A stretch of DNA of 33,530 nt. Origin: an uncultured Oscillospiraceae bacterium (GTDB lineage: Bacteria > Bacillota > Clostridia > Oscillospirales > Oscillospiraceae). The stretch is taken from assembly GCA_947626905.1 (NCBI GenBank), contig CANQUE010000022.1, forward strand, positions 1 through 33,530, written 5' to 3'. Below are positions 7,279-15,851 of this stretch, piece after piece; within the stretch, counting starts at the first letter, position 1, and each line of letters opens with the position of its first letter. The position numbers and the translations under genes were made by a program. The notes under the pieces were generated by a model. That model was not told where the DNA came from. It did no database searches and was given only the letters and a program-made list of their open reading frames with translations.

Positions 7279-8442
7279 TCAGGACCGCAGCACGCCGAAG
7301 GAGCCGTCGTGGGCCTGGCTGAAATAGTATTCCTGGCCGTCGATGGTCTGCCAGCCGGAGAGCATGATCCCGGTCTCGGGGTCGCAGTAATAGGTCAGGC
7401 CGCCGTCCTGGACCCAGCCGGTGCGCAGCGCCCCGAAATGGCCGTCGTGCAGGGGGTGGAAATAATACCAGTCATCGCCGATCTGCCGCCAGCCGGACAC
7501 CACCGCGCCAAAGGTGCCGTCCCGCCGGTCGTTGAGGAAGAACAGCTCGTTGCCGAACTGCTGCCAGCCGGAGACCTGCCGGCCGTCCGGCCCCTGGTAA
7601 TACTGCCGGCCGCCGTCATAGACCCAGCCGGAAATGAGCATGGCGCCGGTGGCGGGGGCGAAATAATAATATGTATCCTCCAGCCAGACCCAGCCGGTGC
7701 GCATCACGCCGCCGGAGCCGTCGGTCTTTTCGCTGAAGTAATAGGTCTGCCCGTCCACGGAGAACAGGCCCTTCACCATGGCCCCGTCGGCCTCGGGATC
7801 GCAGTAGTATACGCTCCCGCCGTCCTGGACCCACCCGGTGAGGCGGACGTCGTTTTTATAGTAATACCACTGGTCGTCCTCATATTTCCAGCCATTGCGG
7901 GTGGTGACGACTCTGTCGGGGTAGTATGTATAGCAGTTGTGGGCGTTCTGTACTTCCTCGGCGGACATCGTCCGGCCCCAGTTGACCGAGTCGGACCAGT
8001 TGCCCTCCGCCAGGACGATATAATCGCTGTGGACCTCCAGCACGATCACTGAGTGGCCGCTTATCCCGCCGTAGGACAGCACGTCGCCCACATGCAGGTC
8101 CTCGATGGTGATGGGGGGCTTTTTCGCCCGGGGACCGCTTATGCCGGGAAAGGCGGCCTCCTGCAGCATGATGGCAAAGCCAAAACAGCCATATTCGGCA
8201 TAGCCGTTCTTGTCGATATAGTAAGAGCTGCTGTCCCACGGGGACCACTGGGGATAGACTTCCTGCATGGCGATCAGGCGCTCATAGACCTCCTGCTCCG
8301 AGGGGAGCGCCGCGGCGGTCCGGGGCGCGTCATTTGCAGCGGTCTGTACCGGGAGAGCGTCCGGCTCCGCCGCCGCCAGCGCGGGCGACGCCAGGGCCAG
8401 GAGCATGATCGCTGCCAGGAGAGAACTGATCGTACGCTTCAT
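7279..8442 (-). CDS. Secreted amidase/CHAP-like protein with cell-wall-binding repeats
   Basis: A 387-residue exported protein. Residues 1-23 are a signal peptide ending ALA. Residues about 45-165 look like a papain-fold (CHAP or NlpC/P60-like) domain. A candidate nucleophile Cys lies in YGCFGFA, a His in SGHSVIVLEV, and an Asn in AEGNWSD. Residues 180-387 hold about eight to nine choline-binding-type repeats of about 20 residues, each with GW and paired aromatics (TGWVQDGG, YYFSEKTDG, SGWVYDGG, SGWRQIGDDWYYF). Such repeats anchor proteins to wall polymers. It is probably a peptidoglycan hydrolase or an adhesin-like wall protein; the catalytic assignment is an inference. GAAGGAG about 11 nt upstream supports the start. 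Confidence 0.8.
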   Translation of the reverse strand: MKRTISSLLAAIMLLALASPALAAAEPDALPVQTAANDAPRTAAALPSEQEVYERLIAMQEVYPQWSPWDSSSYYIDKNGYAEYGCFGFAIMLQEAAFPGISGPRAKKPPITIEDLHVGDVLSYGGISGHSVIVLEVHSDYIVLAEGNWSDSVNWGRTMSAEEVQNAHNCYTYYPDRVVTTRNGWKYEDDQWYYYKNDVRLTGWVQDGGSVYYCDPEADGAMVKGLFSVDGQTYYFSEKTDGSGGVMRTGWVWLEDTYYYFAPATGAMLISGWVYDGGRQYYQGPDGRQVSGWQQFGNELFFLNDRRDGTFGAVVSGWRQIGDDWYYFHPLHDGHFGALRTGWVQDGGLTYYCDPETGIMLSGWQTIDGQEYYFSQAHDGSFGVLRS

Positions 8443-8477
8443 CCTTCGGATCTCCTTCTGTAAACAGTTGTAACCAG

Positions 8478-8506
8478 ATTATACCCTATCTTTTGCAGAA
8501 AGGCAA
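8478..8506 (-). promoter_or_regulatory. Promoter for the cell-wall-binding protein
   Basis: Minus strand TTGCCT (8506-8501), 17-bp spacer, TATAAT (8483-8478). The -35 is part of a small inverted repeat, GGCAAG-CCC-CTTGCC (8502-8516), which could be an operator, though this is speculative. Confidence 0.7.
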
Positions 8507-8571
8507 GCCCCTTGCCGAAAGGAAACGATTTGGCAAGATATTACAAATTTTATACAATTTTCACGCTATCC

Positions 8572-8600
8572 TTGACAGGGGGCGGGGATGCTGTTAGAAT
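8572..8600 (+). promoter_or_regulatory. Strong promoter of the RNA/pot transcript
   Basis: TTGACA (8572-8577), 17-bp spacer, TAGAAT (8595-8600) on the plus strand. Predicted transcription start is near 8607, about 380 nt before the potA start codon. Confidence 0.85.
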
Positions 8601-8604
8601 GTGT

Positions 8605-8952
8605 GCCGTCTTAATTGGAAAGGGTCTTTCCAAAGCAGGATGCGACCGCCGTTCCCCGGGAACGGCCAAGGCCATACGGACAGCCGGGTCGAATGCCGAA
8701 CCCCGCGAAAGCGGCGGCAACTTCTGTTGCCTTATTGATTGAGCTGGGCGCCAGCGCTCGGGGCTCAAGTTTTATAAGTTGGTTACTTTATAACCGGTGC
8801 CGGGCGGCACGCAGACTTGTAAAATGGTCAGTAAGAGTAAGAGCAAGGCATTTTGCTTTCAGAAACTCTCAAACCCATTGGGACGGCCCGCCGTTTTTGA
8901 CGGCGCGGGGTGAATGGTCCGCAAGCGGAACGTGCCAGGCATGTTCCGCTTG
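8605..8952 (+). ncRNA. Unidentified structured RNA or long leader upstream of potA
   Basis: About 350 nt lie between the promoter and a strong terminator, with no credible protein. The ends can close: GCCGTC (8605-8610) pairs with GACGGC (8881-8886). Inside are many clear hairpins. They include TTGGAAAG/CTTTCCAA (8615-8633), GCCGTTCC/GGAACGGC (8648-8666) and a GAAA tetraloop CCGC-GAAA-GCGG (8703-8714). Others are GGCAAC/GTTGCC (8716-8731), TTGAGC/GCTCAA (8739-8768) and GTGCC/GGCAC near 8797-8809. CGCCGT/ACGGCG sits near 8890. It lacks the conserved signatures of RNase P, tmRNA, SRP, T-box, cobalamin and ydaO RNAs as I know them. Either a free small RNA ending at the terminator or a regulatory leader of potA-potB-potCD. 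Confidence 0.65.
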
Positions 8953-8958
8953 TTTTTT
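8922..8958 (+). terminator. Intrinsic terminator between the structured RNA and potA
   Basis: Stem of about 14 bp (CAAGCGGAAC plus GTGC / GCAT plus GTTCCGCTTG, one G-U) with a CAG loop and six T (8953-8958). It ends only 27 nt before the potA ATG. Either the RNA is separate and potA needs read-through, or this is a regulated attenuator. Confidence 0.92.
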
Positions 8959-8985
8959 ATTATTTCAGACATAGAGGGAGCGGCC

Positions 8986-10104
8986 ATGGATAAGATCATC
9001 GAGCTGAAAAACATCACCAAATCCTTTGACGGAGAGGTGGTGTTGGACAACATCAGTCTGGACATCTATGACAACGAGTTCATCACCCTGCTGGGCCCCT
9101 CCGGCTGCGGCAAGACCACCACGCTGCGGCTCATCGGCGGGTTTGAAACGCCGGACAGCGGCGACGTGCTGTTCATGGGCGAGCGCATCAACGACGTGCC
9201 GCCCCACAAGCGCAACGTGAACACCGTGTTCCAGCGGTACGCCCTGTTCCCCCATCTGAACGTGTTTGAAAACGTGGCCTTCCCCCTGCGGGAGCGGAAG
9301 GTGCCCCGGGAGGAGATCCAGCAGCGGGTGGAGGAGATGCTGGCCATGGTGGCGCTGAAGGGCTTTGAACACCGGTCCGTAACCAGCCTGTCCGGCGGCC
9401 AGCAGCAGCGGGTGGCCATCGCCCGGGCCCTGGTGGGAAAGCCCCGGGTGCTGCTTTTGGACGAGCCGCTGGCGGCCCTGGACCTGAAGCTCAGGAAGGA
9501 TATGCAGCAGGAGCTGAAGAACATCCAGAAGGCCACGGGCATCACCTTCGTTTTCGTCACCCACGACCAGGAGGAGGCCCTGAGCATGTCCGACACCATC
9601 GTGGTCATGAGCGAGGGGCGTATCCAGCAGATCGGCACCAGCCAGGATGTGTATAACGAGCCGAAGAACGCCTTCGTGGCGGACTTCATCGGCGAGAGCA
9701 ATATCGTGGACGGGGTGATGCTGGCGGACCGGTCCGTCTCCTTCTCCGGCCATACCTTCCCGTGCGTGGACGGGGGCTTCGGGCCCAACGAGCCGGTGGA
9801 CGTGGTGGTCCGGCCGGAGGACGTGGACATCGTGCCGGAGGAAAAAGGGATGCTCCGGGGCGTGGTGACCTCCGTCACCTTTATGGGCGTGCACTATGAA
9901 GTGATCGTGGACATCGGCGGGTTCAAATGGATGATCCAGACCACCGACTTTGTGGACGTGGATGAGCATATCGGCCTGGTCATCGAGCCGGACGCCATCC
10001 ACATCATGAAAAAGAGCGAGTACTCCGGCCTGTACGGGGATTACGCCTCCTTCTCCAATGAGTTCGACGAGCTCAGCGACGCGGAAAGCGAGGGGGAGGA
10101 ATGA
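8986..10104 (+). CDS. potA: Spermidine/putrescine ABC transporter ATP-binding protein
   Basis: The ATPase of a polyamine importer, on the cytoplasmic side of the membrane. 372 residues, family-typical. Walker [10 protein letters not shown] is at residues 37-45, signature LSGGQQQR at 135-142, and Walker [12 protein letters not shown] from about 156. The H-loop THDQEEA is near 192 and a C-terminal TOBE domain lies at about 275-350. The ATG at 8986 is chosen because GAGGGAG lies about 8 nt upstream; the longer frame from 8914 would translate through the terminator. Its stop overlaps the potB start (ATGA at 10101-10104), implying translational coupling. Expression probably depends on passing the terminator at 8922-8958. 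Confidence 0.95.
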   Translation: MDKIIELKNITKSFDGEVVLDNISLDIYDNEFITLLGPSGCGKTTTLRLIGGFETPDSGDVLFMGERINDVPPHKRNVNTVFQRYALFPHLNVFENVAFPLRERKVPREEIQQRVEEMLAMVALKGFEHRSVTSLSGGQQQRVAIARALVGKPRVLLLDEPLAALDLKLRKDMQQELKNIQKATGITFVFVTHDQEEALSMSDTIVVMSEGRIQQIGTSQDVYNEPKNAFVADFIGESNIVDGVMLADRSVSFSGHTFPCVDGGFGPNEPVDVVVRPEDVDIVPEEKGMLRGVVTSVTFMGVHYEVIVDIGGFKWMIQTTDFVDVDEHIGLVIEPDAIHIMKKSEYSGLYGDYASFSNEFDELSDAESEGEE

Positions 10105-10970
10105 CGGCAAAGAAAAAACGCTCCTCTCTGGTCACCGGCCTGGCCGGGGGGCCTTATGAGGTGTGGGCGGTGCTGTTCATCCTGGTGCCGCTGGGCTTCG
10201 TGGCCTATTACGCCTTTACGGACAACGATTTCCGCTTTACCACCGCCAATATCGTCCGCTTTTTCACCGACACTTCCACCGGCGGGGACGGCAGCGCGGT
10301 ACGGACCTATCTTGTGATCAGCTGGCGGAGCATAAAGCTGGCGGTGATCTCCACGGTGGTCTGCCTGGTGCTGGGCTATCCGCTGGCCTATATCATCTCC
10401 CGGGCCTCCGCCAAGGCCCAGAAGACCATGATGACCCTCATCATGATCCCCATGTGGATGAACTTCCTCATCCGCACCTACGCCTGGATGACCATATTGC
10501 AGGACACGGGCATCCTCAACAACCTCCTGGCCGGGCTGGGCCTGGGCCGGGTGCACATCATCGGCACCGAGACCGCCGTCATCATCGGCATGGTGTATGA
10601 CTATCTGCCCTATATGATCCTGCCGCTGTACTCCATCATGGCGAAGATGGACCACCGGCTCATCGAGGCGGCCCGGGATCTGGGCTGCGCCCCGGCGGGG
10701 GTGCTGCGGCGGGTGATCCTGCCGCTGAGCATGCCCGGGGTGGTCAACGGCGTGACCATGGTGCTCATCCCCTCCATCAGCACGTTTTATATCTCCCAGA
10801 AGCTGGGCGACGGCATGTTCTTCCTGCTGGGCGACGCCATCGAGGGGCAGTATGTGGCCAACAACCTCCACTTTGCCGCGGCCATCGCCTTTATCCTGAT
10901 GGTGGCGCTGCTGGCGGCCATGGCGGTGATGCGCTACTTCACCGAAAAGCACACCTACGGAGGGCTGTGA
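10101..10970 (+). CDS. potB: Spermidine/putrescine ABC transporter permease
   Basis: First permease subunit of the polyamine importer, 289 residues with six membrane segments. The EAA loop that contacts the ATPase is visible from about residue 189 ([25 protein letters not shown] region). The start overlaps the potA stop by four bases. A slightly long loop (residues 40-65) follows the first membrane segment. The next gene begins 1 nt after the stop. Family identity is clear; polyamine rather than another cation as substrate follows from the whole operon. Confidence 0.94.
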   Translation: MTAKKKRSSLVTGLAGGPYEVWAVLFILVPLGFVAYYAFTDNDFRFTTANIVRFFTDTSTGGDGSAVRTYLVISWRSIKLAVISTVVCLVLGYPLAYIISRASAKAQKTMMTLIMIPMWMNFLIRTYAWMTILQDTGILNNLLAGLGLGRVHIIGTETAVIIGMVYDYLPYMILPLYSIMAKMDHRLIEAARDLGCAPAGVLRRVILPLSMPGVVNGVTMVLIPSISTFYISQKLGDGMFFLLGDAIEGQYVANNLHFAAAIAFILMVALLAAMAVMRYFTEKHTYGGL

Positions 10971-10971
10971 G

Positions 10972-12951
10972 ATGAAAAGAGCATCCAAGATCTTTACCGC
11001 CCTGATGTTTGTGTTCCTGTTCGCGCCGCTGGTGATCCTGCTGATCTTCTCCTTCAACGAGGCCAGGAGCCTATCCGTGTTCTCCGGGTTCTCCCTGAAG
11101 TGGTACCAGGAGCTTTTCCGGGACACGGAGACCCTCAAGGCCGTGCGCAACACCCTGGTGCTGGCGGTCTGCGCCGCGGGGGCGTCCACCGTTATGGGCA
11201 CCGCCGCCGCCGTGGGCATCTACCGGATGCGCAGCCGCTATCTGCGCTCGGCGCTGGACATGGTGACCAACATCCCCATGATCAACCCGGACATCATCAC
11301 CGGCATCTCCATGATGCTCATGTTCGTGTTCGCCAGCCGGCTGATGGGCCTGGCCAACAGCCTGAGCTTCCTGACCCTTCTCATCGCCCACATCACCTTC
11401 TGCCTGCCCTATGTCATACTGCAGGTGCTGCCCCGGCTGCGGCAGATGGACAAGGCGCTGCCGGAGGCGGCCATGGACCTGGGGTGCACCCCCTGGGGCG
11501 CCTTCTGGAAGGTGGAGCTGCCGGAGATCATGCCCGCCATCGTCACCGGCATGATCATGGCCTTCACCCTGAGCCTGGACGATTTCGTCATCAGCTACTT
11601 CACCACCGGCACCGGCTTCCAGACCCTGCCCATCCGCATCTATAACATGACGAAAAAGACGGTCACCCCGGACATGTACGCCCTGGCGACCATCATCTTC
11701 TTCGTGATCCTGGCGCTGCTGCTGCTGTCCAATCTGACCGACAGCGAGGACAGCCAGCGCCTGCGCGCCGCCCGCCGCGCCAAGCGGGCCGCGGCGGGCA
11801 GGCCGCCCATGGACCCGAAAAAGCGGCGCATCCTCTATGGCTGCGGCGGCGGCCTGGCCCTGGTGGCGCTGGCGGCGGCGGTGGTGTTCACCGTCACGGA
11901 AACGGACAACAAGCCCCAGGTTCTGAACGTATACAACTGGGGCGAGTACATCTCCGACGGCTCCGAGGGCTCCATGGACGTGATCAAGGAGTTCGCCGCC
12001 TGGTACGAGCAGGAGTATGGCCGGCCGGTGCAGGTCAACTACGAGACCTTTGCCAGCAACGAGGACATGTACGCCAAGCTGTCCAAAAACGCCATCAGCT
12101 ACGACGTGATCATCCCCTCCGATTACATGATCGCCCGAATGATCCAGGAGGATATGCTCCTGCCGCTGGACTTTGACAACATCCCCAACTATCAGTACAT
12201 CGACGAGGACTTCCGGGGGCTGTACTATGACCCGGATAACCTCTATTCCGTCCCCTACGCCTATGGCATCGTGGGGATCATCTACAACGCCAACGTGGTG
12301 GACGAGGCGGACGCCGGCGACTGGGACCTGATGTGGAACGAAAAATACGCCGGCCAGGTGCTCCAGTTCAACAACTCCCGGGACGCCTTCGGCACGGCCA
12401 TGTACCGGGCGGGCATCGATGTGAACACCACCGACCGGAGCCAGTGGGACCTGGCGCTGCAGTCCCTTTTGGAGCAGCGCCAGAGCGGGGTGGTGCGCAG
12501 CTACGTCATGGATGAGGTTTACAACATGATGGAGTCCGGCGAGGGCGCCATTGCCGCCTACTACGCCGGCGACTACTTCACCATGCTGGACGCCCAGGCG
12601 GACACCGTGGATCTGCGGTTCTATTACCCGGAGCGGACCAACTTCTATATCGACGCCATGTGCATCCCCTCCTGCTGCCAGAACAAGGAGGTGGCGGAGA
12701 TCTTCATCAACTATATGCTCTCCAAGCAGCCCGCCATCGCCAACGCCGAGTATACCTGGTATGCCTCCCCCAACCGGCTGGTATACGAGGACCCGGACTA
12801 TGTGGACGAGATGGGGGAGGAGGCTATGGCCATCCTCTATCCCGACTGGGGCGATTTTTCCGAGAAGTACAACGCCTATGCCTACCGGAACCTGGACAAC
12901 GACCTGCTGGATTACATCAACTCCCTGTGGGAGACGCTGAAGATCAACTGA
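10972..12951 (+). CDS. potCD: PotC-PotD fusion: polyamine permease joined to substrate-binding protein
   Basis: One 659-residue frame holds two subunits that are usually separate. Residues 1 to about 262 are the PotC permease, with six membrane segments and EAA motif PEAAMDLGCTPWGAFWKVELPEI. A basic linker (RLRAARRAKRAAAGRPPMDPKKRR) then leads to an extra membrane helix at about 288-307. From about residue 316 the periplasmic-binding-type domain PotD begins (VLNVYNWGEYI), continuing with SYDVIIPSDYMIARM, LYSVPYAYGIVGIIYNA and the C-terminal lobe. The binding protein is therefore tethered to the permease on the outer membrane face instead of being a free lipoprotein. The frame shows no break, and the fused length is what PotC plus PotD would give. 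GGAGGGCTGTGAG before the ATG serves as ribosome-binding site. This is the last gene of the operon. Confidence 0.95.
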   Translation: MKRASKIFTALMFVFLFAPLVILLIFSFNEARSLSVFSGFSLKWYQELFRDTETLKAVRNTLVLAVCAAGASTVMGTAAAVGIYRMRSRYLRSALDMVTNIPMINPDIITGISMMLMFVFASRLMGLANSLSFLTLLIAHITFCLPYVILQVLPRLRQMDKALPEAAMDLGCTPWGAFWKVELPEIMPAIVTGMIMAFTLSLDDFVISYFTTGTGFQTLPIRIYNMTKKTVTPDMYALATIIFFVILALLLLSNLTDSEDSQRLRAARRAKRAAAGRPPMDPKKRRILYGCGGGLALVALAAAVVFTVTETDNKPQVLNVYNWGEYISDGSEGSMDVIKEFAAWYEQEYGRPVQVNYETFASNEDMYAKLSKNAISYDVIIPSDYMIARMIQEDMLLPLDFDNIPNYQYIDEDFRGLYYDPDNLYSVPYAYGIVGIIYNANVVDEADAGDWDLMWNEKYAGQVLQFNNSRDAFGTAMYRAGIDVNTTDRSQWDLALQSLLEQRQSGVVRSYVMDEVYNMMESGEGAIAAYYAGDYFTMLDAQADTVDLRFYYPERTNFYIDAMCIPSCCQNKEVAEIFINYMLSKQPAIANAEYTWYASPNRLVYEDPDYVDEMGEEAMAILYPDWGDFSEKYNAYAYRNLDNDLLDYINSLWETLKIN

Positions 12952-12960
12952 CATATACGG

Positions 12961-12998
12961 CGATACCGCCCCGGACCCATCGGTCCGGGGCGGTATCG
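12961..12998. terminator. Convergent hairpin between potCD and the nucleotidase gene
   Basis: A perfect 17-bp stem (arms 12961-12977 and 12982-12998) with a 4-nt loop, placed between two convergent stop codons. Neither side has a real T run, so efficient intrinsic termination is not certain. It may act as a bidirectional terminator with help, or protect the 3' ends. Confidence 0.6.
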
Positions 12999-13015
12999 TA
13001 TGCTGAACGGTTCGT

Positions 13016-14746
13016 TTATTCTATGGTGATGCGCCCGTCGCCGTTCACATCGCTGTAGCCGGTCACGTTGGGCAGACCGTCGCCGTCGGTGTCCTCAAAG
13101 GAATTTATGTAGTTGGCCAGGACCATGTATTCCTCCATCACGTAGTCCAGGATGTTGACGGCGCCCTGGAGCATGGAATAGCCCTCGCCCAGATCCCGCA
13201 GGAGGTAGTTGGTGCCGGCCACGTTGTATGTGGCCTCCGGATCGAGGGGCTCATATTTCCCGGTCTCATGGCTGAGGACCATCACGTCCTTGACGCGCCG
13301 GGAGTGGATCACCCGGAGAAACTCGTTGTTCTCGCCGGTCTCCACGGAGGAGTCCACGGAGGTGTCCACGGTGAATTTCAGGCCGGAGACCTGCAGGAAG
13401 CCGCCGTTTTCCTTGTCGGTGCCCACCAGCCGGACGCTGTGCTCCAGCATGTCCAGGATCTGCTGGCCGGTGACCTGCACCAGGCAGGCCACGTTGCCGA
13501 AGGGCAGCATGTTCTTGCACGTCAGATAGCTGATCTCCCCGGTGACGGCCCCGCTGCGGATGCCGCCGCCGTTGGTGATGGCCACGTCGGCGGGATAGCC
13601 CTCCACGATGTTGGTCTCATTGAACAGGTAATACAGCGCGTCCGCCACGAAATCGCCGGTGTTGGTCTCCTGGCAGCGGACGAGGCGGTTGCCCTGCTTG
13701 TCGTAGTTGTCCAGCACGTCCTCGGTGGTGCCGATGACCTCTCCCAGATCCTCCTCGACCTGGGCGATCCAGCTGGCGTTGAGCGCACGGACGTCCTCCT
13801 CCATATCCAGCTTTTCGCCCGCGCACATCAGATCGAACATGGCGGCCTTCACGTCCGCCATGGACATGAGCGTGGTCTCGATGGCGCCGTCGGGGGCGAT
13901 GGTCATTCGGCCCAGGTTCTGGAAATAGGACCCGGCCTGGGTGAGGATGACGGTGTTGCCGCCGGCGTCGGTGACCTCCTCCATGGGGATCTCCTCGTGG
14001 GAGTGTCCGTCGATGAAGGCGTCCAGACCGGTGGTATGGGCGATGACCTCCCGGCTGGTCCAGGGCGAGGCGGCTGGGTCCACCCCCAGGTGGCCCAGGG
14101 CGATGACGGTGTCCGCCTCGGTGGAGGCGTCGTTGATGGCCTGCTGCACGGACTCGTACAGCGCCGCCCCGTCCTCGTCGCCGGCGATGCCGTAGATGAA
14201 GTTGCCGTCGTCGTCCTGGAAATAGGCGGGCGTGGATTTGTAGAAGGACTCGGGGGTGGTGATGCCGATGAAGGCGATCTTCCGGCCGCCGACCTCAAAG
14301 ACCTTGTAGGGGTCCAGCACATTGTCCTCCCGGGAGCCGTCCTTCTCATGGTAGAAGTTGCAGCTGACATAGGGGAAATCGGCCCACTCCACCGCGTCCA
14401 GCGCGCCGCCAATGCCATAGTCGAACTCGTGGTTGCCCAGGGTGGCCAGGTCATAGCCTACGGCGTTCATCAGATCGATGACCGTCCGGCCCTTGTCCAT
14501 GGCGCCGAAAACGGTGCCCTGGATCTGGTCGCCGGCGTCCACCAGCAGCACGTTGTCGAAGGTGTCCCGGTACATGGCGGTCAGGGCGAAGTTCAGCTCC
14601 TGATCGATGTGGGTATGTATGTCGTTGGTGTACAGCACCGTGACGGGCTCGTATGCCGACGCCTGGGCATCCGCCCCGGCAAAGGCGGGCGCGCCCAAAG
14701 ACAGGATGAGCGCCAGCGCAAGGAGCAGGGAGAACAGCTTTTTCAT
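13016..14746 (-). CDS. Secreted 5'-nucleotidase / 2',3'-cyclic phosphodiesterase family protein
   Basis: An exported metallophosphoesterase of 576 residues that removes phosphate from extracellular nucleotides, probably for salvage. A signal peptide covers about residues 1-23 (ends AFA). The metal-binding motifs NDIHTH (41-46) and GNHEFDY (104-110) are followed by GHLGVD and DGHSHEE. The C-terminal nucleotide-binding domain shows TNGGGIRSG. At the end, DTDGDGLPN and DVNGDGRITIE are two EF-hand/dockerin-like calcium loops. The start at 14746 is chosen because a signal peptide begins there and AGGAGGGG lies 8-9 nt upstream. The longer open frame that reaches 15505 only runs antisense through the pseudouridine synthase. 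The gene has its own promoter. Confidence 0.9.
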   Translation of the reverse strand: MKKLFSLLLALALILSLGAPAFAGADAQASAYEPVTVLYTNDIHTHIDQELNFALTAMYRDTFDNVLLVDAGDQIQGTVFGAMDKGRTVIDLMNAVGYDLATLGNHEFDYGIGGALDAVEWADFPYVSCNFYHEKDGSREDNVLDPYKVFEVGGRKIAFIGITTPESFYKSTPAYFQDDDGNFIYGIAGDEDGAALYESVQQAINDASTEADTVIALGHLGVDPAASPWTSREVIAHTTGLDAFIDGHSHEEIPMEEVTDAGGNTVILTQAGSYFQNLGRMTIAPDGAIETTLMSMADVKAAMFDLMCAGEKLDMEEDVRALNASWIAQVEEDLGEVIGTTEDVLDNYDKQGNRLVRCQETNTGDFVADALYYLFNETNIVEGYPADVAITNGGGIRSGAVTGEISYLTCKNMLPFGNVACLVQVTGQQILDMLEHSVRLVGTDKENGGFLQVSGLKFTVDTSVDSSVETGENNEFLRVIHSRRVKDVMVLSHETGKYEPLDPEATYNVAGTNYLLRDLGEGYSMLQGAVNILDYVMEEYMVLANYINSFEDTDGDGLPNVTGYSDVNGDGRITIE

Positions 14747-14811
14747 CGAAGACCCCTCCTGAAAGACAGCCTGCCAGACGGCAGGACGTATGGGTAAAGA
14801 TGTATAAATAG

Positions 14812-14839
14812 AGTATATCACAGTCGGACGACTTGTCAA
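14812..14839 (-). promoter_or_regulatory. Promoter for the 5'-nucleotidase gene
   Basis: Minus strand TTGACA (14839-14834), 16-bp spacer, TATACT (14817-14812). The leader then carries a small CCTGCC/GGCAGG hairpin near 14770 before the ribosome-binding site. The -35 overlaps the last codon and stop region of the upstream pseudouridine synthase. Confidence 0.78.
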
Positions 14840-15816
14840 ATGTTGTTGCAACCGGTCAGACCGGGAAAATATTTTTCCACGAAGGGCACGTCGGGGACGG
14901 TGAAGGCCCGGCCCCGGAGGTAGTCCAGCTCCCCGGCGGGGGTGGGGAAGTCGAAGCGGACATACCAGCTCCACAGCAGCTGGCGGTTCTCTCCGTACCG
15001 GCGGTTCACCCGCTCCCGGCCATATTTTCCGTCCCCCAGAAGGGGCCATCCGGCGTGGGCCATCTGGACCCGGATCTGATGGGTGCGGCCGGTGTGCAGC
15101 CGGCAGGAGACCAGGCTCAGTCCCTCCCGCCGGGCCAGCACGCGCCAATCCGTGGCGGCGAAGCTGGCGCCCGGTTCCGGCCGGGGCTTCACATAGACCT
15201 GGTTTTTCACCGCGTCCTTGAACAGCCACCCCTCCAGCCGTCCGGCGTCGGGGGTCGGGGAGCCGACGCACACGCACAGATACTCCTTCGTCACCTCCCG
15301 GGCGCGGATCTTCTCGTCCATCACCCGCAGGGCCCCGGCGGTCTTGGCGGCGATGACGATACCCCCGGTGCCCCGGTCGATCCGGTTGCACAGCGCCGGG
15401 GCGAAGGCGTTCTCCGCCGCCGGGTCCCACTGGCCGGCCTGATAGGCCCGGGCCTGCAGGCGGGCCACCAGGGTGTCCTCCTGCCAGTCCCCGGAGGCGT
15501 GGCACAGCATCCCCGGCCGCTTGTTCACCAGCAGGATGCTGTCGTCTTCATAGATCACGTCCAGCTCCGGCCGGACCCTCGTGAGCCAGCCGGGGGCGGC
15601 GGCCTTTTTGCCGAAAAAGTCCTCCGGGATATACAGCCGCACCTGGTCCCCCTCCGTCAGGCGCAGATCGGGCCGGGCCCAGTGGCCGTTGACCTTCACG
15701 TCCTTGCGGCGGAAGTGCTTTTGCAGCAGGGAGGAGGGGATGGACGGGGCCACCTTGGCCGCGAAGCGGTCCAGGCGCTGGCCGGCGTCGTTTTTCGTGA
15801 CGGTAAACTCTCGCAT
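14836..15816 (-). CDS. RluA-family pseudouridine synthase
   Basis: Isomerises specific uridines in RNA, most likely 23S rRNA. 326 residues. An S4-like RNA-binding domain occupies about residues 1-65 (SSLLQKHFRRKDVKVNG). The catalytic motif NRIDRGTGG is at about residues 143-151 with Asp146 as the nucleophile, and the RTHQIRVQMAHAGWPLLGD signature follows. RluC/RluD-type specificity cannot be decided. I choose the ATG at 15816 over the GTG at 15822 because the GTG directly abuts the -10 box. No ribosome-binding site is visible, and the predicted transcription start coincides with the ATG, so the mRNA is probably leaderless. Confidence 0.9.
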   Translation of the reverse strand: MREFTVTKNDAGQRLDRFAAKVAPSIPSSLLQKHFRRKDVKVNGHWARPDLRLTEGDQVRLYIPEDFFGKKAAAPGWLTRVRPELDVIYEDDSILLVNKRPGMLCHASGDWQEDTLVARLQARAYQAGQWDPAAENAFAPALCNRIDRGTGGIVIAAKTAGALRVMDEKIRAREVTKEYLCVCVGSPTPDAGRLEGWLFKDAVKNQVYVKPRPEPGASFAATDWRVLARREGLSLVSCRLHTGRTHQIRVQMAHAGWPLLGDGKYGRERVNRRYGENRQLLWSWYVRFDFPTPAGELDYLRGRAFTVPDVPFVEKYFPGLTGCNNI

Positions 15817-15822
15817 GACCAC

Positions 15823-15851
15823 ATCATAACATGAAAATTAAGGATTGACAA
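15823..15851 (-). promoter_or_regulatory. Promoter of the pseudouridine synthase (leaderless start)
   Basis: Minus strand TTGTCA (15851-15846), 17-bp spacer, TATGAT (15828-15823). Six bases separate the -10 from the ATG at 15816, which is the usual distance to +1. The -35 shares six bases with that of the divergent plus-strand promoter. Confidence 0.75.

Noticed and set aside
8605-8952. RNase P RNA, tmRNA, SRP RNA, 6S RNA, T-box, cobalamin or ydaO riboswitch
   Set aside because: No GAGGAAAGTCC-type RNase P core, no tmRNA ends, no SRP GGAAGG-AGCA loop, no TGG-ACCGCG T-box, and the multibranched shape does not fit a 6S rod. GGGGTGAAT near 8907 resembles part of ydaO but the other blocks are missing or in the wrong order.
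8512-8974. Small ORFs within the RNA region upstream of potA
   Set aside because: They cross the promoter, hairpins and terminator, lack ribosome-binding sites and have no recognisable composition.
14747-15505. N-terminal extension making the nucleotidase an 829-residue protein
   Set aside because: It runs antisense through the pseudouridine synthase; the signal peptide, ribosome-binding site and promoter all mark 14746 as the real start.
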